Below are positions 1-8,637 of a stretch of 59,713 bases of DNA, piece after piece; the first letter of the stretch is position 1; each line of letters begins with the position of its first letter. A program made the position numbers and the translations under genes. Origin of the DNA: Verrucomicrobiota bacterium (GTDB lineage Bacteria; Auribacterota; JABMQX01; JAFGEW01); NCBI GenBank assembly GCA_016931415.1, contig JAFGEW010000030.1:1-59713 (forward strand), read 5' to 3'. Below the pieces are notes generated by a model, which was not told the origin of the DNA, did no database searches, and saw only the letters and a program-made list of their open reading frames with translations.

Positions 1-1
1 C

Positions 2-1465
2 CACATCCAGAAGCTGAGCGTGAGCTTCTTCAGCAAGATGAAGACGGGCAGCATCATCACGCGGGTCAGCAGCGACACCGACCGGCTCTGGGACTTCATC
101 GCCTTCGGCATCGTCGAGGCGGGGCAGGCGGCGCTCATGCTCATCGGGCTGACCGTCGTGCTGCTCGCGAGCGACTGGCAGCTCGGGCTCGTGCTCGTGC
201 TGCCGCTGCCGATCGTGATCTGGTCGCTCGTGGGCAACACGAAGCGGATGCGCACGGTGTTCCTGCGCTGCTGGCGCAAGTGGTCGGCGGTCACCGAGGT
301 GCTCGCCGACACGATCCCCGGCATGCGCGTGGTCAAGGCGTTCAACCGCGAGGAGAAGGAGAAGGAGCGGTTCAACGTGCGCAACGAGGACGCGATGAAC
401 TTCTTCAACACGGCCCACGCGATCTGGACGCGGTTCTGGCCGATGCTGGGCCTCGGGCTCCAGGCGCTGACGCTCGTCGTCTGGGTCATCGCCGTGGTGC
501 GCCTGCTGCCGGGCGGCGGGGCGAAGCCGACGCTGACGGCGGGCCAGTTCGTCGCCTTTCTGCTCTACATGGGCATGTTCTTCGCGCCCATCGACATGAT
601 CGGGATGATGACGCGCATGATCTCGCGCGTCACCAGCGCCGCGCACCGCGTCTTCGAGGTGCTCGACACCAACCCCGAGGTCGAGGACGCGCCCGAGCCG
701 GTGCGGCTCGAGCCGATCGAGGGCCGGGTCACGTTCGAGAACGTCACCTTCGGCTATGACGGCGTGCGCCAGGTGCTCAAGGGCGTCTCGTTCGACGTCA
801 CGCCGGGCGAGATGATCGGGCTGGTCGGCCCCTCGGGTGCGGGCAAGACGACAGTCACCAACTTGATCGTGCGCTTCTACGACGCCACGGGCGGGCGGAT
901 CCTTATCGATGGGGTCGACGTGCGCCATCTCGACAGCGGCCACCTGCGCCGCCAGATCGGCATGGTGCTCCAGGACCCGCACCTGTTCTGCGGCACGATC
1001 GCCGACAACATCCGCTACGGCAACCCCGAGGCAAGCATCGAGCAGGTGATCGAGGCGGCCCGAACGGCCAACGCGCACGACTTCGTCTGCGCGCTGCCGC
1101 TCGGCTACGACACGATGGTCGGCGAGCGCGGCCACACGCTCTCGGGCGGCGAACGCCAACGGGTCTCGATCGCGCGCGCGATCCTCAACAACCCGAGGAT
1201 CCTGATCCTCGACGAAGCGACGAGCAGCGTCGACACCGAGACCGAGCGCAAGATCCAGGAGGCGCTCGAGCGGGTCGTCGAGGGGCGCACGGTGTTCGCC
1301 ATTGCCCACCGCCTCTCGACGCTGCGGCGCGCGACGCGGCTGTTCGTCATCGAGGAGGGGCGGCTCACCGAGCAAGGCACGCACGCCGAGCTCATCGAGC
1401 AAGACGGCACGTACGCCAAGCTGTTCCGATTGCAGCACGAGCTGCACGAGATGTTTGCACTCTAG
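2..1465 (+). CDS. ABC transporter, fused permease/ATPase (5' truncated by window edge)
   Basis: This is an ABC exporter half-transporter (MsbA/LmrA-like) with the membrane domain preceding the ATPase on one chain. The reading frame is open from base 2, encoding HIQKLSVSFF before the first possible internal GTG at 20, so the true start lies outside the window. About 225 residues of membrane domain remain. The ATPase follows with Walker A GPSGAGKTT, Q-loop VLQDPHLF, signature LSGGERQR, Walker B ILILDEATSSVD and H-loop AIAHRLSTL, so it should be catalytically competent. A DUF1854 gene follows 18 bp downstream. In other bacteria ABC genes paired with DUF1854 genes are annotated as cyanophycin-metabolism-associated transporters. 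No cyanophycin synthetase is visible here, so the substrate is unknown. Confidence 0.93.
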   Translation, partial: HIQKLSVSFFSKMKTGSIITRVSSDTDRLWDFIAFGIVEAGQAALMLIGLTVVLLASDWQLGLVLVLPLPIVIWSLVGNTKRMRTVFLRCWRKWSAVTEVLADTIPGMRVVKAFNREEKEKERFNVRNEDAMNFFNTAHAIWTRFWPMLGLGLQALTLVVWVIAVVRLLPGGGAKPTLTAGQFVAFLLYMGMFFAPIDMIGMMTRMISRVTSAAHRVFEVLDTNPEVEDAPEPVRLEPIEGRVTFENVTFGYDGVRQVLKGVSFDVTPGEMIGLVGPSGAGKTTVTNLIVRFYDATGGRILIDGVDVRHLDSGHLRRQIGMVLQDPHLFCGTIADNIRYGNPEASIEQVIEAARTANAHDFVCALPLGYDTMVGERGHTLSGGERQRVSIARAILNNPRILILDEATSSVDTETERKIQEALERVVEGRTVFAIAHRLSTLRRATRLFVIEEGRLTEQGTHAELIEQDGTYAKLFRLQHELHEMFAL

Positions 1466-1483
1466 GCAAGGGAGGCCCATGCC

Positions 1484-2074
1484 ATGACACAGATACGGCC
1501 GGGCAAACGACGAGACACCGACACCGATCTCGCAACGCTCAAGCTCGAACGCCGTGCCGACGGCCAGCTCTGGCTTTGCCGCAATGCAGAAAGCGATCCG
1601 TGGTACGCGGCTGCCGTCGAGAAGGCCAAGCCGGCGGACAACAAGGGCGCGACCAGAGACAGAGGTGATGGCGACGCCGTCGCCGTGCGGGTGGCGCCGT
1701 GCTTCCCGTGGTCGCAAGCGGGCCAGTACATCTCACTGCGGACGACGGACGACAAGGAGGTGGCCCTGATCGGCCACCTCGACGAGCTGGCCGACGACAC
1801 GCGCCGCCTCGTCGAGCAGGCGCTGGCTGAGGTTGGGTTTGTCCTTGAGGTCACGCGCGTCGAGTCGGTGCGCACCGAGATCGAGATCCGCAACTGGCAG
1901 GTCGAGACGCGCCAAGGGCCGTGCACGTTCCAGACCAAGCTCGACGACTGGCCGCATCCGCTCGGCGACGGCACGTTCGTGCTACGCGACGTGGCCGGTA
2001 ACCTGTTCCTGATCCCGAAGCCGGCCACGCTCGACGCCCGGAGCAACAAGCTCCTCTGGCCGTTCATCGGGTGA
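1484..2074 (+). CDS. DUF1854 family protein
   Basis: A 196-aa soluble protein whose second half matches the DUF1854 pattern: a GHLDELADDTRRLVEQAL segment, a central NWQVETRQGPCTF strand, and the C-terminal LDARSNKLLWPF. It starts at ATG 1484 behind AAGGGAGG and sits 18 bp after the ABC transporter, so the two are probably cotranscribed. The family is commonly adjacent to this type of fused ABC transporter, and NCBI labels some members cyanophycin metabolism-associated. Its biochemical role is not known. The first about 60 residues are charged, low-complexity and not obviously conserved. Confidence 0.85.
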   Translation: MTQIRPGKRRDTDTDLATLKLERRADGQLWLCRNAESDPWYAAAVEKAKPADNKGATRDRGDGDAVAVRVAPCFPWSQAGQYISLRTTDDKEVALIGHLDELADDTRRLVEQALAEVGFVLEVTRVESVRTEIEIRNWQVETRQGPCTFQTKLDDWPHPLGDGTFVLRDVAGNLFLIPKPATLDARSNKLLWPFIG

Positions 2075-2098
2075 GAGCTGCCGAGCCGCGGCAGCCAT

Positions 2099-2206
2099 GT
2101 AGCGCCCCGCCTGTGGCAGAGCTGTCGCGGGGGCATCTTGCCGCCTCATGGATATCAACCGGAGGGCAAGATGCCCTCCGTACAGCCGGCGGGACGCCGG
2201 CGCTAC
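2099..2206. repeat. Palindromic REP/MITE-like element
   Basis: The ends are an 8-bp inverted repeat, GTAGCGCC at 2099-2106 and GGCGCTAC at 2199-2206. Inside are triloop hairpins: GGAGGGCA-AGA-TGCCCTCC (2161-2179) and GCCGGCG-GGA-CGCCGGC (about 2185-2201). On the left is a related arm, GGGGGCATCTTGCC, facing GGGCAAGATGCCC. The element fills most of the space between the DUF1854 and CbrC-like genes and encodes nothing convincing. A related hairpin occurs at 20613-20631. Confidence 0.6.
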
Positions 2207-2297
2207 GACCAGACTCCGGCACTTCATTGTGGGGCAGGGACCGTGCTACGATACCGGCATGCAGGCTGAGGCGGCACATGCCCGAAGGGAACCGAGT

Positions 2298-3101
2298 ATG
2301 ACGACGTCTGCCGAGCCGGGGACGCTCTTCCCATTGTTCGAGGCGCCTCTGGACGAGGCGGCGCGGTTCAATCCCGAAGGGCACTGCTCGATCTGCCTGT
2401 ACCTGCCGAAACCGACACTCAGACTCGGCGCCGGCGCGGGCGTCGTCGTGCGTTGCCGCGCGTGCGGCACGACGCATGCGCTCGACGCCGACGTGCAGGA
2501 GCACACGCCGTGCCGCGCCTGCGGCCACACGGTGAAGTTCCCGCGCCTCGAAGAGCTGTGGGACTTCATCGGCCCGACAAGGAAGCAGACGGTCGTCACC
2601 TGCTTCGACTGCCTGCGCCGGGGCCGCACGGCGATCACCAAGCTGACCGAGTACGGCGTCGTCACGTGGGAAAGCGCCATCGAGGGGTTGATCGACTGGG
2701 TGCCCGAGGGCACACAATGCCCGATGCGCGTCGTGCGTCTGGGCGGCGGGCAGGTCGCACGGCTTGGGGCACTCGTGCCGGGCCGCGCGCTGTTCGACCT
2801 GGTCTGCACCCCCATGTACCGCAGTTGGACCACGCCCGTGTGGCTCTTCTGCTGCGGCACGCCGATGGCCTACATCGGGGCATGGTCCAAGCATCACTTC
2901 GAGCGCCTCGCGCCCGGAGACGGCGAGGCTCTGTTCGCCAACGCCCTCAACGACACCCGGCCCGGCATCGCTGGCGCGCTGTGGCACTACGGCTTCGGCT
3001 ACGACCCCCGCGTCTACGTCTTCCGCTGCCGCCAGTGCGGCCGCCTCCGCGCCAACTGGGACCGCAACCCCTCCTACAGCCGCCCACCACGGAACGTTTG
3101 A
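2298..3101 (+). CDS. CbrC-like (UPF0167) zinc-ribbon protein
   Basis: A 267-aa soluble protein starting at ATG 2298. I chose this start because the longer open frame runs back into the palindromic repeat. It has four cysteine pairs: CSIC near residue 25, CRAC (about 53), CRAC (about 73) and CRQC near 250. The segment TPMYRSWTTPVWLFCCGTP followed by AYIG, and the C-terminal YVFRCRQCGRL, resemble the core of the CbrC family (linked in E. coli to colicin E2 tolerance; molecular role unclear). The N-terminal zinc-ribbon region is extra relative to the short family members I recall. Membership is inferred by eye from these motifs. Confidence 0.6.
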   Translation: MTTSAEPGTLFPLFEAPLDEAARFNPEGHCSICLYLPKPTLRLGAGAGVVVRCRACGTTHALDADVQEHTPCRACGHTVKFPRLEELWDFIGPTRKQTVVTCFDCLRRGRTAITKLTEYGVVTWESAIEGLIDWVPEGTQCPMRVVRLGGGQVARLGALVPGRALFDLVCTPMYRSWTTPVWLFCCGTPMAYIGAWSKHHFERLAPGDGEALFANALNDTRPGIAGALWHYGFGYDPRVYVFRCRQCGRLRANWDRNPSYSRPPRNV

Positions 3102-3222
3102 GAGCCCGCAGCAACGCGGCGGGAAAAGGCGGGCCCCGCCTAGGCGCGAAAAGACAGACAGCGTGAAAGGCGGTGCCTCCCCGCCGTTGCGTGCCCGCTT
3201 GGCGAGCGGTGTGTCGTGGCGG

Positions 3223-4131
3223 TCACTTCCCCTTGCGCAGGCGCAGGGCGAGCAGCCCGAGGCCGGGCGCGAGGAGCAGCAGGAGCGACGGCTCGGGGAC
3301 CGGGCTGGCCACGATGGCGCCGACGATCCAGCCGCCGGCCCCGCCGTTGATGGCGAGCGCGGTGCCCTGGGGCGCGCCGCCCACGATCGTCAGGTTCCAC
3401 GTGATCTTCGACGCGGCGGGCACGGCCGGGAAGAAGTGGCCTGTGCCGAGGGCCGCATCATCGGGATCGTGGATCGTGATCGTGCCGGGATACGGCGCGA
3501 TGTTGTAGGCCGTCATCGTCACGAGGTGGCCACCGACCGAGTCGAGCTGGGTGAAGTCCACCTGGGAATCATCCACCGGCGGGCCCTGGTAGCCGCCCGC
3601 GCCGGGCAGCCAGATGATCGGCAGCACGTCCTCGCAGTTGAACAGCTCGTTGGTCATGAAGTTCCACAGGTTCTGCGCCGACGGCGCGCCCGTGACGTCG
3701 AGGAACGTCCAGGCGTTCACGTAGGACACGACGAACGGCGTCGTCGTGTTCGCGTTGAAGTAGGCCTGGAGCCCGTTGACGCAGTTGGCGATCGTGGTGC
3801 CGTTCGGGTCGGCCGTGCCCATGAACCCGCCGAGCGTGCTGATGAGCGCGTCGGCGTTGGCCACGTTGCCCCCGACATTGGGGATGAGCTCCGGATACCC
3901 GGCGTTGCCGAAGTACCAGACGCTGTTGGCGGCGGCCGTCGGCGCACACCAAGTCACCTCGGGGTTCGCGTCGCCCGTATAGTCGCGGTTCTGGTCGAGG
4001 TCCGGAAACCGCGCCACGGGCGAGTCCTTGTCGAACGAGTTTGCCGGCGGCTGCGGGATGGCGATCGCCAGCGCCGGCGCCGCGACGAGTGCCGCAATCA
4101 AGAGGACCGGCAGCCAAAGAAGCTTTCTCAT
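3223..4131 (-). CDS. PEP-CTERM sorting-domain protein with C39-like segment
   Basis: A 302-aa secreted protein. The start at 4131 gives a signal peptide MRKLLWLPVLLIAALVAAP and has a G-rich ribosome-binding region (GAGGGGGGACTTACA) just upstream. The C terminus is a textbook PEP-CTERM tail: VPEP, a hydrophobic leucine-rich helix, and basic end RLRKGK. It should therefore be an exosortase substrate (an exosortase is encoded at 14356-15612). The mature part contains VTWCAPTAAANSVWYF and, later, GGHLVTMTAYN and TIHDPDD. This Cys...His...Asp order resembles C39-like/papain-fold domains; activity is untested. It is transcribed divergently from the C25 peptidase. Confidence 0.88.
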   Translation of the reverse strand: MRKLLWLPVLLIAALVAAPALAIAIPQPPANSFDKDSPVARFPDLDQNRDYTGDANPEVTWCAPTAAANSVWYFGNAGYPELIPNVGGNVANADALISTLGGFMGTADPNGTTIANCVNGLQAYFNANTTTPFVVSYVNAWTFLDVTGAPSAQNLWNFMTNELFNCEDVLPIIWLPGAGGYQGPPVDDSQVDFTQLDSVGGHLVTMTAYNIAPYPGTITIHDPDDAALGTGHFFPAVPAASKITWNLTIVGGAPQGTALAINGGAGGWIVGAIVASPVPEPSLLLLLAPGLGLLALRLRKGK

Positions 4132-4392
4132 TGTAAGTCCCCCCTCTCCATGCTTGACCAATGTCCGTATCGTCGCCGGACGAGCTGGACCCCGGCGGGT
4201 GGCCGTACGCGGGCACTACACGAGTGCCCGGGCCGCCCGCGTCGACGCGCGGCTCGTCGGGTGTACCCGCAGTGTGTGAGTGGCCCAGCGGAGGCTCCGA
4301 TCCGCGCTGGCTCGTGACATGGCCGACCCGGACGCTCAAGGAGCTTGGGCGGTGCAGAACGAGAAGATGCAAAACCCTACTTTGGCGCACAG

Positions 4393-4421
4393 ACTGTACC
4401 AGAACTCCCCTTGTTTGTCAA
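4393..4421 (-). promoter_or_regulatory. Sigma70-type promoter for the PEP-CTERM gene
   Basis: On the minus strand TTGACA (4416-4421) is followed after exactly 17 bp by TACAGT (4393-4398). The -35 is perfect and the -10 matches 4 of 6. It would create an untranslated leader of about 250 nt before the start at 4131. That leader contains hairpins such as GGGCACT-CGTGT-AGTGCCC. Confidence 0.55.
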
Positions 4422-4438
4422 CCACTTCCGAACAGAGA

Positions 4439-4468
4439 TTGCCAGGAGAGGGTGATCTGTGCTATCCT
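4439..4468 (+). promoter_or_regulatory. Candidate promoter for the C25 peptidase gene
   Basis: TTGCCA (4439-4444), an 18-bp spacer and TATCCT (4463-4468) lie 77 bp upstream of the peptidase start. The match is moderate (5/6 and 4/6). It sits back to back with the minus-strand promoter at 4393-4421, so the two secreted-protein genes share one divergent control region. Confidence 0.42.
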
Positions 4469-4544
4469 TTTACAGCAGAGCGAGCTTCGCTGGCTTCACG
4501 CCCGCGCCGGCGCTGCACAACAGATGGAGAGGCAGACCTGCACC

Positions 4545-6638
4545 ATGAGCCGCACAGCCGTTTCCCATGTCTGTACCCTAGGCCTCGCGCTGCTGCTGCC
4601 GCTGACCGCCGGGGCACAGGTACGCGTCACCCAACATAGCGCCAACCGGATCACGCTCACGTGCACAAAGGACGCCAAGCCGTCCACTCCCGACAAGCAA
4701 GCCACCGGCGACGTGGCCGATCCCCTGAACCTTCCCGGCGCCGCGCCTATCTGGGAGCTTGGCAAGCCGGCTGTGCCCGTTTACCGCGTGACGCTGGCCG
4801 TGCCACATGGGGCGGAGCTGACGCTCTCGAGGAACATGCTGGGCGAAACGATCGTGGCCCTCGACCGCGAGATCCCGCCCATGCAGCCGCTGCCGTCGAC
4901 GTCGGGTGCGGGTAACATCCAGCGGTTCGTCAAGAACCGCAGGCTCTATGCCTTGCCCGCGCGGTACCCGGCCAAACGCGCTCGCATCGTCAACCGGGGG
5001 TTCGTGCGCGACGTAGAGGTCGTCACCATCGAGATCGCGCCCGTGCAGTACCGGCCCAAGACGCGCCAGCTTGTCGTGGCCGAAGGACTCGAGATCACCG
5101 TCGAGTGCATGGGCGGCGGGCGGCTGCTCTCGCGGGCGCTCGAGCTGGGCCAGCTCCCCGTTTACCGCGCCATCGTGGCCAACGTCTCAGCCGTCGAGGC
5201 CGAGGGCGCCGCGATCGAGGCCGAGCAGGCCGAAGCCGCGCCCGCCAACGTCACGCCGCCAGTCCCGTCGCCGGACACCGGCGCCGACATCCTCGTGATC
5301 GTCTACGACAGCTTTCTCTCGGCGATTGCGCCGCTGGTGACGCACCGGGAGGGCCAGGGCTACGACGTGGAAGTCGCACGCATCAACGCCGACATCTATA
5401 CGCCTGCCGGGGCGACAACCGCTCAGCAGAGAGTGGATGCGCTCTACAACTACATCCGCGACGCCTACGCAACCTGGGACCCGCGCCCGAGCTTTGTGCT
5501 GCTCGTCGGTGACAGAGCCGAGATCGAGCCGCACGAGTTCACGGGCACGTACGGCGACACCGGCTACACCGACCACTACTTCGCGTGTGTCTCGCCGGGC
5601 GTGCCGCCAACGAGCGGCGGCGACTGGTACGCCGATCTGGCGATCGGCCGCTTCTCGGCGTCCAGCGCCACAGACGTAACCAACCAGGTCAACAAGACGC
5701 TTTTCTACGAGCAGAATCCACAGGCCCGCACGGGAGTAGCCGGCGCCTCCGGCGCGATTGACGATGACTTCGAGCGCTGCGAGGACTGCAAGCTCCAGCT
5801 CCTGATGGAGCCGGGCGGGCTGTTCGCCCAGACCAACTACAACGGGCGTGATGGCTCGAACGAATATACGTTTGTCCGCGCCATCAACGGCACCGTCGAC
5901 AAGGCGGTCACGAACAAGGACTTCGCGCCCGGCACGGGGATCATCACCGTGGACACTCACGGCAACTCGAGCGTCTGGGGCGGGCTCCTCTCGATCAGCT
6001 CGTGCACCGACGCGACGATGACCAACCGCCACTACTTCCCGCTCGCGTTCATCAGCGCGTGTTGGTGCGGCCAGTTCGACGTCGAAGACTGCATCCAGGA
6101 GAGGCTGCAGACGATCCAGGGCGGTACGGTGGCCAACAGCGGCTCGGCGACGCTGGCCTGCGGCGGCACGAGCGACCAGCTCCTCAACATCGCCGTGCAG
6201 GGCCTGCTGGGCGTCAATCCACCCTACCACCCGACGCTGTTCGAGTACATGATCTCGCCCGACATCGGCCACGTGCCGATCGTGGGCCAGGCGATGATGA
6301 TCGCCCGCAACGAATACCTCGCCCACTTCGGCGATCCGAACGGCTGGAACGTCAAAGAGTGCATGATGCAGTACAACCTCTTCGGCGATCCGGCGCTCAT
6401 GACCGATTTCCTCTCGCCGCCCAAGATCACCTCGTTCGAGCAGCAAGGCGCAGGCGTCGCGCTCGAATGGACGCCCATCTTCCCGCGCTACACGGTGCAG
6501 TACCGCGACAGCATGACCGGCGCCTGGGAACCCGTACCCGGCACGACGTGGCCGGCAAAGCCGAACACCTGGGCGGGCGACAGCATCACTGCGCCGTCCA
6601 AACGTTTCTACCGTGTGATTGGCAACGCGGCGCAATAG
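4545..6638 (+). CDS. Gingipain-like cysteine peptidase (family C25), secreted
   Basis: A 697-aa protein. ATG 4545 is preferred over the in-frame ATG 4524 because GGAGAGG lies upstream and it opens directly into a signal peptide (ending TAGAQ). Residues about 25-235 look like a C25 propeptide region. The peptidase domain begins ADILVIVYDSF (about 247), continues SFVLLVGD, and carries the catalytic His in TVDTHGN (His472) and Cys in FISACWCGQFD (Cys506). The C-terminal about 70 residues end in FYRVIGNAAQ, a beta-sandwich-like tail. No type IX secretion tail is evident and no PEP-CTERM motif is present, so its location after export is uncertain. It could mature neighbouring surface proteins; that is inference from position only. 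Confidence 0.88.
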   Translation: MSRTAVSHVCTLGLALLLPLTAGAQVRVTQHSANRITLTCTKDAKPSTPDKQATGDVADPLNLPGAAPIWELGKPAVPVYRVTLAVPHGAELTLSRNMLGETIVALDREIPPMQPLPSTSGAGNIQRFVKNRRLYALPARYPAKRARIVNRGFVRDVEVVTIEIAPVQYRPKTRQLVVAEGLEITVECMGGGRLLSRALELGQLPVYRAIVANVSAVEAEGAAIEAEQAEAAPANVTPPVPSPDTGADILVIVYDSFLSAIAPLVTHREGQGYDVEVARINADIYTPAGATTAQQRVDALYNYIRDAYATWDPRPSFVLLVGDRAEIEPHEFTGTYGDTGYTDHYFACVSPGVPPTSGGDWYADLAIGRFSASSATDVTNQVNKTLFYEQNPQARTGVAGASGAIDDDFERCEDCKLQLLMEPGGLFAQTNYNGRDGSNEYTFVRAINGTVDKAVTNKDFAPGTGIITVDTHGNSSVWGGLLSISSCTDATMTNRHYFPLAFISACWCGQFDVEDCIQERLQTIQGGTVANSGSATLACGGTSDQLLNIAVQGLLGVNPPYHPTLFEYMISPDIGHVPIVGQAMMIARNEYLAHFGDPNGWNVKECMMQYNLFGDPALMTDFLSPPKITSFEQQGAGVALEWTPIFPRYTVQYRDSMTGAWEPVPGTTWPAKPNTWAGDSITAPSKRFYRVIGNAAQ

Positions 6639-6657
6639 CGGGTCTACGAAACAAAAC

Positions 6658-6700
6658 GGAAGGCGGGACCGGGTCTCCGGCCCCGCCTTCCCTGTTTCTC
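6658..6700. terminator. Intrinsic terminator between convergent genes
   Basis: A perfect 10-bp stem, GGAAGGCGGG (6658-6667) with CCCGCCTTCC (6682-6691), and an inner CCGG/CCGG pairing around GTCT. It is followed by a T-rich CTGTTTCTCTG. It lies 20 bp after the C25 peptidase stop and before the end of the decayed minus-strand gene, so it can serve both directions. Confidence 0.75.
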
Positions 6701-6716
6701 TGCTGTTCGCACGGGC

Positions 6717-7133
6717 TTACGCGACACGCCTCAGGCCGAGCAGGGCAGCCTCACCAATATGTGCTCAATCAGCCCCGGCTCGAAGATTGGCATCGCCGCG
6801 GCCCGGAAGCTGTCGAACCCAGTATTGTTGTCTCCGCCGATCACCCAGCTCCATACGTCATACGCGACATTGGCCTGGACGATCTCGGCGGCCAACTGCC
6901 CGGCGGTCTCGGTCGAGTCGGCCAAATGGAAGCCGGATCAGCCTCTCAACGTCCCATCGTTGGCTCTTGCGAATCCGGCCTGATCGGCCTAACCCCGCTG
7001 GGACCCCAGTCGCCAATAGCATGGTACAAGCCGAACGGGTTTCCCTCGATATCGGCGTTGTCCGGCACGACGCTGGTTGCCCAGGCACCTGTGCTCAACA
7101 GCAGCGCGCACAGGAGAAGGAAGTTTGCCTCAT
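6717..7133 (-). pseudogene. Decayed PEP-CTERM protein gene
   Basis: Start ATG 7133 follows GAAGGAGGGACT, the same type of ribosome-binding region as the intact PEP-CTERM genes. Its own frame stops after 12 codons. Shifting frame restores a signal peptide (FLLLCALLLSTGAWA) and mature sequence (VVPDNADIEGNPFGLYHAI). A second shift gives STETAGQLAAEIVQ through GFDSFRAAAMPIFEPG. A third gives the short tail GEAALLGLRRVA and stop. An FEPG turn, a hydrophobic stretch and the terminal RR fit a degraded PEP-CTERM tail. All three frames are used and one internal TGA is present, so multiple lesions are more likely than one sequencing error. Confidence 0.62.
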
Positions 7134-7473
7134 AGTCCCTCCTTCAGCCCCGATGTGCCTTTGGCCGTCCGCCGGTCGGCCTCATCCTTTTCGCAAGGTT
7201 ACGAACCTATATTGTTTCCTGTTGGCCCGTGCCCGGCGGCTCGACACCCGATTGCCGTAGCGCCTCGTGTGGCATCTATGTGAACCGTAACAAGTTATGT
7301 CGGATGGATGATACTCCACGCCCGACGACTGGATACATCCCCAAGCATTCCTAACAACCCCGCGAAGGCTCGCTTCGTTCCGTGCTTTGCCGGTTTCCAG
7401 GTTCTGCCGTTTCTGGTAGCGTAGGCTGAAGGACCGTACACGAATTACTTGGCGCGACTGAGGAGGCGAAGCG
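7134..7473. other. Intergenic region, no gene recognised
   Basis: This 340-bp stretch separates the decayed PEP-CTERM gene from the divergent isomerase gene. It is less GC-rich in places (around 7195-7215 and 7280-7315) than its neighbours. It should hold the upstream signals for both genes. I found no convincing -35/-10 pair, hairpin or short ORF in it. Confidence 0.4.
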
Positions 7474-8439
7474 ATGAAACTCGGGGTGTTCACCGTCTTG
7501 TTCTCGGACCTGTCGTTCGAGGACATGCTGGACAAGGTTGAGGAGGCCGGCCTCGACTGCATCGAGTTGGGCACCGGCAGCTATCCGGGCGACGCGCACT
7601 GCAAGCCGGCCGCGCTGCTCGACGACGAGCGCAGACTCGAGGCGTTCCAGCGGGCGATTGCCGAGCACCACCTCGAGATCAGCGCGCTGGCGTGCCACGG
7701 CAACCCGCTACACCCTGACGGGAAGGTCGCCAAGGCTCACGACGAGACGTTCCGTAAGGCGTGCGAGCTTGCGGGCAAGCTTGGAGTCGAGCGCGTGACC
7801 GCGTTCTCCGGGTGCCCCGGCGGGAGCGACGGAGACACCCGGCCCAACTGGGTCACCTGTCCCTGGCCGGACGATTTCTCCGAGATCGTCAAGTGGCAAT
7901 GGGAGCAGAAGGTCATCCCGTACTGGAAGGAGGCCGCCGCGTTCGCCGGCAAGCACAAGGTGACCAAGATCTGCCTCGAGATGCACCCCGGCTTCGTCGT
8001 CTACAACCCCGAGACGCTGCTCAAGCTGCGCGCCGCAGTCGGCAACGTGATCGGCGCCAACTTCGACCCGTCGCACTTGTTCTGGCAAGGGATCGATCCG
8101 ATGCGCGCGTTGCGCGCACTCAAGGGCGCCGTCTACCACGTCCACGCCAAGGACACGAAGGTCTACACCGCCAACACCGAGATCAACGGCGTGCTCGACC
8201 TCAAGCACTACGCCCAGGCACTCGATCGGAGCTGGATGTTCCGCACGGTGGGCTACGGCCACGACTTCGATTGGTGGAAGGACTTCGTCAGCACGCTGCG
8301 TCTCATCGGCTACGACGACGTGCTGAGCATCGAACACGAGGACTGCCTCATGAGCATCGACGAGGGCTTCTCCAAGGCCGTCGAGTTCCTCCAGCAGATC
8401 ATGTTCGCCGAATCCCCGGGCGAGATGTGGTGGGCGTAG
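7474..8439 (+). CDS. Sugar phosphate isomerase/epimerase family protein (AP-endonuclease-2 fold)
   Basis: A 321-aa TIM-barrel protein beginning MKLGVFTVLFSD, with ATG 7474 behind GAGGAGGCG. Family motifs in order are CIELGTGSYPG, ALACHGNPLHP, GVERVTAFSGCPGG, KICLEMHPGFVVYNP, GANFDPSHLFWQG and YHVHAKDT. The Glu, Asp and His residues in the last three are the usual divalent-metal ligands. The substrate is probably a sugar, inositol derivative or sugar phosphate, and cannot be fixed from sequence. It appears to be a single-gene unit with a possible hairpin terminator at 8496-8517. Confidence 0.88.
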   Translation: MKLGVFTVLFSDLSFEDMLDKVEEAGLDCIELGTGSYPGDAHCKPAALLDDERRLEAFQRAIAEHHLEISALACHGNPLHPDGKVAKAHDETFRKACELAGKLGVERVTAFSGCPGGSDGDTRPNWVTCPWPDDFSEIVKWQWEQKVIPYWKEAAAFAGKHKVTKICLEMHPGFVVYNPETLLKLRAAVGNVIGANFDPSHLFWQGIDPMRALRALKGAVYHVHAKDTKVYTANTEINGVLDLKHYAQALDRSWMFRTVGYGHDFDWWKDFVSTLRLIGYDDVLSIEHEDCLMSIDEGFSKAVEFLQQIMFAESPGEMWWA

Positions 8440-8495
8440 ACCCGGCGCTGTCGGCAGGGGAACGCTTGGGGCCGGTAGCACGTTCTGAGTGCCGT

Positions 8496-8517
8496 CGCAC
8501 GGCCGCTCCGCCGTGCG
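8496..8517 (+). terminator. Candidate hairpin terminator
   Basis: Perfect 8-bp stem CGCACGGC (8496-8503) with GCCGTGCG (8510-8517) and a 6-nt loop, 57 bp after the isomerase stop. There is no run of T after it, so it is only a candidate. Confidence 0.35.
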
Positions 8518-8637
8518 TCTGGCAGGCACAATGGGCAAGCTTCGGGTGACACTCGCCGAAACCGCGCGGCGGCACACAAGACAGATCCGCGAGTCAGACT
8601 CCGGGCCTGAGGTCCGTTCTGAGGAAGGGGGCGACGC

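Noticed and set aside
4161-4544. N-terminal extension of the C25 peptidase (frame open from 4161)
   Set aside because: It would run through the divergent promoters and hide the signal peptide; composition is unlike coding sequence.
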